Positions 59,547 through 64,000 of a stretch of 64,000 nt of DNA are shown piece after piece. The number at the start of each line of letters is the position of its first letter. Positions within the stretch are counted from its first letter, which is position 1. Made by a program: the position numbers and the translations under genes. The notes under the pieces are model-generated. The model searched no databases, had not been told where the DNA came from, and saw nothing but the letters and a program-made list of their open reading frames with translations. The stretch lies in assembly GCF_000797445.1 (NCBI RefSeq), contig NZ_JSWF01000035.1, positions 62,001 to 126,000 on the forward strand. Direction: 5' to 3'. This DNA is from Lacinutrix jangbogonensis. GTDB lineage: Bacteria; Bacteroidota; Bacteroidia; Flavobacteriales; Flavobacteriaceae.

Positions 59547-60650
59547 TTAGTTCTTTTTAATATTATCTATAAATGCGTCGAATAAGTAAGACGAATCGTG
59601 TGGTCCAGGACTAGCTTCTGGATGATACTGTACAGAAAAAACATTTTTAGATTTCATTTTTATTCCTGCAACGGTATTATCATTTAAGTGAACGTGTGTA
59701 ATTTCTATATCACTATGTGCCTCAGTTTCCTCTCTATTAATGGCAAACCCATGATTTTGGGACGTAATTTCCCCTTTACCCGTTACTAAATTTTTTACAG
59801 GATGATTAATCCCTCTGTGACCATTATGCATTTTGTAAGTTGAAATACCATTTGCTAAAGCAATGACTTGGTGTCCCAAACAGATTCCAAATAGTGGTAA
59901 ATCTCTTTTAATAATTTCTTTCGCTACTGCTTGAGCTTCAAATAAAGGTTCTGGATCTCCAGGACCATTTGACAGAAAATAACCATCTGGGTTGAAAGCT
60001 TCCAAATCTTCAAATTTAGAGTTGTATGGAAAGACCTTTACGTAGGCGTCTCTTTTTACTAAGTTTCTTAAAATATTCTTTTTAATACCGATATCCAAAG
60101 CCGATATTTTTAATGAAGCATTTTCATCACCAACAAAATAGGGTTCTTTTGTAGACACTTTTGAAGCGAGTTCTAAACCATCCATATTCGGTGTATCTGC
60201 CAATTGTTTTTTAAGAGCATCGATATTATCTACTTCCGTAGAAATAACAGCATTCATAGCACCATTATCACGAATGTACGCAACTAAGGCTCTTGTATCA
60301 ACATCTGAAATTGCCAAAAGATTATTCTTATTAAGAAAATCTTCTAAGGAACCATCTGCCGCATCACGTGAAAAATCATAGCTAAAATTTTTACAAATTA
60401 AACCAGCAATTTTTACAGAATCAGATTCTACTTCTTCATTATTAACACCGTAATTTCCTATATGGGCATTGGTTGTAACCATTAATTGACCGTAATATGA
60501 TGGATCTGTAAAAATTTCTTGATAACCAGTCATTCCAGTATTAAAACAGACTTCGCCATATGCGCTACCTTCTTTACCAACAGCTTTACCATGAAAAATA
60601 GTTCCATCTGACAATAGGATTAATGCTTTCTTTAATTTTTGATATTTCAT
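59547..60650 (-). CDS. carA: Carbamoyl-phosphate synthase small subunit
   Basis: 367 residues. It is the glutaminase subunit that supplies ammonia for carbamoyl phosphate (arginine and pyrimidine synthesis). The N-terminal domain has EVCFNTGMTGYQEIFTDPSY; the class I glutaminase has YFLSNGPGDPEPL, the nucleophile in LFGICLGHQVIALANG, and VQYHPEASPGPHDSSYLFD. carB is not in the window. It follows rplQ on the same strand, separated by a terminator; a perfect dyad lies 17-34 bases before the ATG. Confidence 0.96.
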   Translation of the reverse strand: MKYQKLKKALILLSDGTIFHGKAVGKEGSAYGEVCFNTGMTGYQEIFTDPSYYGQLMVTTNAHIGNYGVNNEEVESDSVKIAGLICKNFSYDFSRDAADGSLEDFLNKNNLLAISDVDTRALVAYIRDNGAMNAVISTEVDNIDALKKQLADTPNMDGLELASKVSTKEPYFVGDENASLKISALDIGIKKNILRNLVKRDAYVKVFPYNSKFEDLEAFNPDGYFLSNGPGDPEPLFEAQAVAKEIIKRDLPLFGICLGHQVIALANGISTYKMHNGHRGINHPVKNLVTGKGEITSQNHGFAINREETEAHSDIEITHVHLNDNTVAGIKMKSKNVFSVQYHPEASPGPHDSSYLFDAFIDNIKKN

Positions 60651-60666
60651 ATAAAAATTGATGAGA

Positions 60667-60684
60667 TTCTCACACTAGTGAGAA
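60667..60684. promoter_or_regulatory. Inverted repeat just upstream of carA
   Basis: TTCTCAC and GTGAGAA around ACTA form a perfect 18-base dyad 17-34 bases upstream of the carA ATG. It could be an operator or a leader hairpin; arginine or pyrimidine control is a guess. Confidence 0.4.
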
Positions 60685-60709
60685 CTAAGGTTTCACAAAA
60701 TTGCATAAA

Positions 60710-60742
60710 AAAAAGGATAAACTAAAATAGTTTATCCTTTTT
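60710..60742 (-). terminator. Terminator of the ribosomal protein operon
   Basis: AAAAAGGATAAACTA and TAGTTTATCCTTTTT pair perfectly (15 bp) around AAA, about 22 bases after the rplQ stop. It ends the rpsM-rplQ transcript before carA. Confidence 0.92.
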
Positions 60743-60763
60743 ATATTAAATGCTTATTAACAT

Positions 60764-61228
60764 TTATTCTTCTTCGTTAGTTGCTTTAGTATCAACTGGA
60801 GCAGCAGCTGCTTTTCCACGACGGCTTCTACGCGTTGTTTTCTTAGCTTTCTTGTCTGCGTTATAGATTTCATTATAATCTACTAACTCAATCATTGCCA
60901 TATCAGCGTTATCACCTAAACGATTTCCTAACTTGATAATTCTAGTATATCCTCCTGGACGCTCACCAATCTTTGCTGCTACATCTCTAAATAATTCTGT
61001 AACTGCTTCTTTTTGACGCAACTTAGAAAAAACTAAACGACGGTTATGTGTCGTATCGTTTTTAGATTTTGTTATCATTGGCTCAACATACCCTCTTAAA
61101 GCTTTTGCTTTAGCAACAGTAGTGTTAATGCGTTTGTGCTCAATTAATGAACAAGCCATGTTTGCTAACATTGCTTTTCTGTGAGCCGTTTGACGACCTA
61201 AATGGTTTACTTTTTTTCCGTGTCTCAT
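60764..61228 (-). CDS. rplQ: Ribosomal protein L17
   Basis: 154 residues. The core [40 protein letters not shown] and [20 protein letters not shown] is standard L17. A ~35-residue Lys/Arg- then Glu-rich tail makes it longer than the E. coli protein, as usual in Bacteroidota. It is the last gene of the operon. Confidence 0.97.
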   Translation of the reverse strand: MRHGKKVNHLGRQTAHRKAMLANMACSLIEHKRINTTVAKAKALRGYVEPMITKSKNDTTHNRRLVFSKLRQKEAVTELFRDVAAKIGERPGGYTRIIKLGNRLGDNADMAMIELVDYNEIYNADKKAKKTTRRSRRGKAAAAPVDTKATNEEE

Positions 61229-61354
61229 GACATTTGTTTTATCATCTTGCTACTAAACTCGTTTATAGAGGAGCAAAATATGATTAATTATTTATTTTAA
61301 TTAATTAAATTATTAGAGTGTAATAGTACAATGAAAATCATACTCTAAAAATCC

Positions 61355-62347
61355 TTAATCTTTATCTAATTTGTATTTCGATAAATCCATTCCGAAATTT
61401 AAACCTTTTACATTTACAAGCTCTTCAAGCTCTGTTAAAGATTTTTTACCGAAGTTACGGAACTTCATTAAATCGTTTTTATTGAAAGATACTAAGTCTC
61501 CTAATGTATCTACTTCAGCAGCTTTTAAACAGTTAAGTGCACGTACAGATAAATCCATATCTACTAACTTGGTTTTAAGCAACTGTCTCATATGAAGAGA
61601 TTCTTCATCATAAGTTTCAGTTTGCGCTATTTCATCAGCTTCCAATGTAATACGCTCATCAGAGAATAACATGAAGTGGTGAATTAACGTTTTTGCTGCT
61701 TCAGTTAAAGCATCTTGAGGTGAAATAGAACCATCAGATTGGATTTCGAAAACTAATTTTTCGTAATCTGTCTTTTGCTCTACACGGTAATTCTCAATGC
61801 TATACTTAACATTTTTTATAGGCGTATATATTGAATCTGTAAAGATTGTTCCAATTGGTGCTGAAGCTTTTTTGTTTTCTTCTGCAGGAACATAACCTCT
61901 TCCTTTTTCAATTGTAATTTCCATTGTTAAATTTACTTTAGGATCTAAATTACAGATTACTAAATCTGAATTTAAAACTTGAAATCCTGAAATGAATTTT
62001 TGAAAATCACCTGCTGTTATTTGATCTTGACCTGAAATAGAAATAGAAACAGACTCGTTATCTACATCTTCTATTTGACGCTTAAAACGCAATTGCTTTA
62101 AGTTTAAAATAATTTCAGTAACATCTTCCACTACTCCAGAGATCGCTGAAAATTCGTGATCAACGCCTTCTATTCTAATCGATGTAATTGCAAATCCTTC
62201 TAAAGAAGATAATAACACTCTTCTAAGAGCATTTCCTACTGTTAACCCATAACCTGGTTCTAGTGGTCTAAATTCGAATTTTCCTTCGAAATCAGTAGAA
62301 TCAATCATGATTACTTTGTCAGGCTTCTGAAAATTAAATACTGCCAT
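61355..62347 (-). CDS. rpoA: RNA polymerase alpha subunit
   Basis: 330 residues. The N-terminal assembly domain has [28 protein letters not shown]-type text, and the C-terminal domain has [20 protein letters not shown] and [14 protein letters not shown], which contact UP elements and activators. It is complete and in the usual place between rpsD and rplQ. Confidence 0.98.
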   Translation of the reverse strand: MAVFNFQKPDKVIMIDSTDFEGKFEFRPLEPGYGLTVGNALRRVLLSSLEGFAITSIRIEGVDHEFSAISGVVEDVTEIILNLKQLRFKRQIEDVDNESVSISISGQDQITAGDFQKFISGFQVLNSDLVICNLDPKVNLTMEITIEKGRGYVPAEENKKASAPIGTIFTDSIYTPIKNVKYSIENYRVEQKTDYEKLVFEIQSDGSISPQDALTEAAKTLIHHFMLFSDERITLEADEIAQTETYDEESLHMRQLLKTKLVDMDLSVRALNCLKAAEVDTLGDLVSFNKNDLMKFRNFGKKSLTELEELVNVKGLNFGMDLSKYKLDKD

Positions 62348-62439
62348 ATTTTCTTCGTTTTAATTGTTATTTAGTTGCGCGGTTAATAAGTTTGAAGAAC
62401 ACTAAAAACCCTTTGGCTAAAAACCAATATGATTATTTA

Positions 62440-63045
62440 TTATTTAGAGTATAATTCAACGATGAATTGCTCATTTATGTTTTCTGGAATTTGAATTCTA
62501 GCAGGTACAGAAACAAAAGTTCCTTCCTTTGTTGCGCTATTCCAAGTAATCCATTCGAAAACGTTACTTGAATTTGATAATGATCTTTCGATAGCTTCAA
62601 GAGATTTAGACTTTTCTCTTACCGCTACAACATCACCAGCTTTTACTTGGTAAGAAGGTACATTTACCAACTCTCCATTTACTGTGATATGTCTGTGCGA
62701 TACTAATTGTCTTCCAGCACTTCTTGTTGGTGCTACACCCATTCTAAAAACTACGTTATCTAATCTAGATTCACATAATTGTAATAAAACTTCACCTGTA
62801 ATTCCTGGAGATGCAGTTGCTTTTTTGAACATGTTTCTGAACTGCTTTTCTAACACACCATAAGTATATTTAGCTTTTTGCTTCTCCATTAATTGGACAG
62901 CATATTCAGATTTTTTGCCACGACGACGTGCATTACCATGTTGCCCTGGTGGGTAATTTCTTTTTTCGAAGGCTTTATCATCTCCGTAGATAGCAGCGCC
63001 AAATTTACGTGCTATTTTAGTTTTAGGACCAGTATATCTTGCCAT
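62440..63045 (-). CDS. rpsD: Ribosomal protein S4
   Basis: 201 residues. The S4 RNA-binding domain has [20 protein letters not shown] and [20 protein letters not shown]-like text. The N-terminus is [20 protein letters not shown], a form without the zinc-binding Cys cluster. In other bacteria S4 also controls this operon; no such site was identified here. Confidence 0.97.
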   Translation of the reverse strand: MARYTGPKTKIARKFGAAIYGDDKAFEKRNYPPGQHGNARRRGKKSEYAVQLMEKQKAKYTYGVLEKQFRNMFKKATASPGITGEVLLQLCESRLDNVVFRMGVAPTRSAGRQLVSHRHITVNGELVNVPSYQVKAGDVVAVREKSKSLEAIERSLSNSSNVFEWITWNSATKEGTFVSVPARIQIPENINEQFIVELYSK

Positions 63046-63249
63046 TTTTAAATTGTTTTTTTAAGAGTGCTTTGTGAATTAAGGTCTTAATCTTATCCTT
63101 CGACTAGCGTTGATCTCTTGTTGATACTTGTTAATAATATTTTTCGGTCTGCAAATTTACACAAAAAAATTAACATCAGCTATGTTAAATAGCTGATATT
63201 AATTTATGCATATAAAAATGATGTGAACATACTGTTGCAATGCAACGTT

Positions 63250-63642
63250 TTACACTCTTCTACGTTTTGGTGGACGACATCCATTATGAGGTAATGGTGT
63301 AACATCAATAATTTCTGTTACCTCAATTCCTGCATTATGAATAGAACGAATAGCAGATTCTCTACCATTTCCTGGACCCTTTACGTAAACTTTTACTTTC
63401 TTTAACCCAGCTTCTTTAGCTACTCCAGATGCATCTTCTGCACATAATTGAGCCGCGTAAGGCGTGTTCTTTTTAGAACCTCTAAATCCCATTTTACCTG
63501 CAGATGACCATGAAATCACGTCACCTTTTTTGTTTGTTAATGAGATAATAATGTTGTTAAAAGACGCAGTTATGTGCGCTTCTCCAACAGATTCAACTAT
63601 AACTTTACGTTTTTTAGCTGATTTTGCATTTGTCTTTGCCAT
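63250..63642 (-). CDS. rpsK: Ribosomal protein S11
   Basis: 130 residues. Typical features are [40 protein letters not shown] and the C-terminal [18 protein letters not shown]. It lies between rpsM and rpsD, with a ~200-base spacer before rpsD that shows no gene. Confidence 0.97.
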   Translation of the reverse strand: MAKTNAKSAKKRKVIVESVGEAHITASFNNIIISLTNKKGDVISWSSAGKMGFRGSKKNTPYAAQLCAEDASGVAKEAGLKKVKVYVKGPGNGRESAIRSIHNAGIEVTEIIDVTPLPHNGCRPPKRRRV

Positions 63643-63751
63643 ATTTCTATAGTTCTAAGTAGTTAGTTGATAGTCGCTAGAATCCTAAACCTAAATAATT
63701 TCAAACAGATTCTTTCCAACGTCTAAACACTAAAGACCAAATTTCTAATTA

Positions 63752-64000
63752 TTATTTAGTTGCTTTTTTCTTATTAGCAACAGTTTTTCTTCTACCTTTT
63801 CTGGTCCTAGAGTTATTTTTAGTACGTTGACCTCTTAAAGGTAAACCCGCTCTATGACGAATACCTCTGTAACATCCAATATCCATTAATCGCTTAATGT
63901 TTAATTGTGTTTCAGATCGTAGTTCACCTTCAATAGTAAATGTTCCAACGGCATCACGAATGGCTGCTATTTGATCATCGTCCCAATCTTGAACTTTAAT
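63752..64000 (-). CDS. rpsM: Ribosomal protein S13, 3' part
   Basis: The last 82 codons of rpsM; the start lies beyond the window. The text [20 protein letters not shown] and [19 protein letters not shown] is the S13 C-terminal half with the glycine-rich loop and basic tail. The stop is TAA at 63754-63752. Confidence 0.96.
   Translation of the reverse strand: MKVQDWDDDQIAAIRDAVGTFTIEGELRSETQLNIKRLMDIGCYRGIRHRAGLPLRGQRTKNNSRTRKGRRKTVANKKKATK

Overview
The window is an AT-rich stretch of a chromosome from the Bacteroidota, almost certainly a marine-type Flavobacteriaceae. The support is a fused secDF, LDH-type malate dehydrogenase, the order rpsM-rpsK-rpsD-rpoA-rplQ-carA-eno-gltA, several secreted proteins with type IX secretion (T9SS) sorting tails, FecR/TonB-receptor operons, no clear Shine-Dalgarno sites, and -7 boxes of the TAnnTTTG type. 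No rRNA, tRNA, CRISPR array, prophage or intact transposase was seen.

Layout. 1-3.3 kb: 3' part of a secreted endonuclease I-like nuclease, then a BlaI-type repressor and an M56 (BlaR1-like) sensor peptidase. All three are frameshifted; three perfect dyads lie upstream of the repressor. 3.4-12.4 kb: a Ca2+/Na+ antiporter, a degenerate repeat region, and a two-gene operon ending in a giant (~2,370-residue) T9SS type B repeat protein. 12.5-25.7 kb: folE, a broken four-helix-bundle gene between 28-bp direct repeats, cysS, yidD with a duplicated tail, lgt, a DUF192 lipoprotein, secDF, a small SecD-P1-like protein, mdh, an outer-membrane protein and gyrB. 26-41.5 kb: a T9SS protein, asnB, an orphan histidine kinase, queE, a HerA-like ATPase, a run of small plus-strand genes (lipoprotein, membrane protein, cupin, hydrolase, rluF, VOC protein), a TIGR02206-like membrane protein, folD and ffh. 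41.6-50.7 kb: a Cys-repeat lipoprotein and two tandem copies of an ECF sigma / FecR anti-sigma / TonB receptor operon. 50.7-58 kb: a flavin monooxygenase, a frameshifted polytopic membrane protein, a TPR-like remnant, an arginine deiminase-family enzyme, gltA, and a frameshifted DUF350/transglutaminase-like pair. 58-64 kb: eno, carA, rplQ, rpoA, rpsD, rpsK and partial rpsM.

The most interesting signal is a shared promoter-like element, GGTAGG-N17-TGTnnTA. It occurs with identical spacing before both fecR genes, before the divergent Cys-repeat lipoprotein, and about 30 kb away before the giant adhesin operon. This suggests that the duplicated ECF/FecR/TonB-receptor modules control a cell-surface regulon that includes a giant T9SS-exported adhesin.

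A second pattern needs caution. About sixteen single-base frameshifts, nearly all in A/T homopolymers, cluster in accessory genes at 0-3.3, 5.46 and 52-58 kb, while the roughly 46 kb between has none that I can see in its coding sequences. This could be gene decay or locally poor (or selectively polished) sequence. The reconstructed coordinates below assume each frameshifted locus was one gene.
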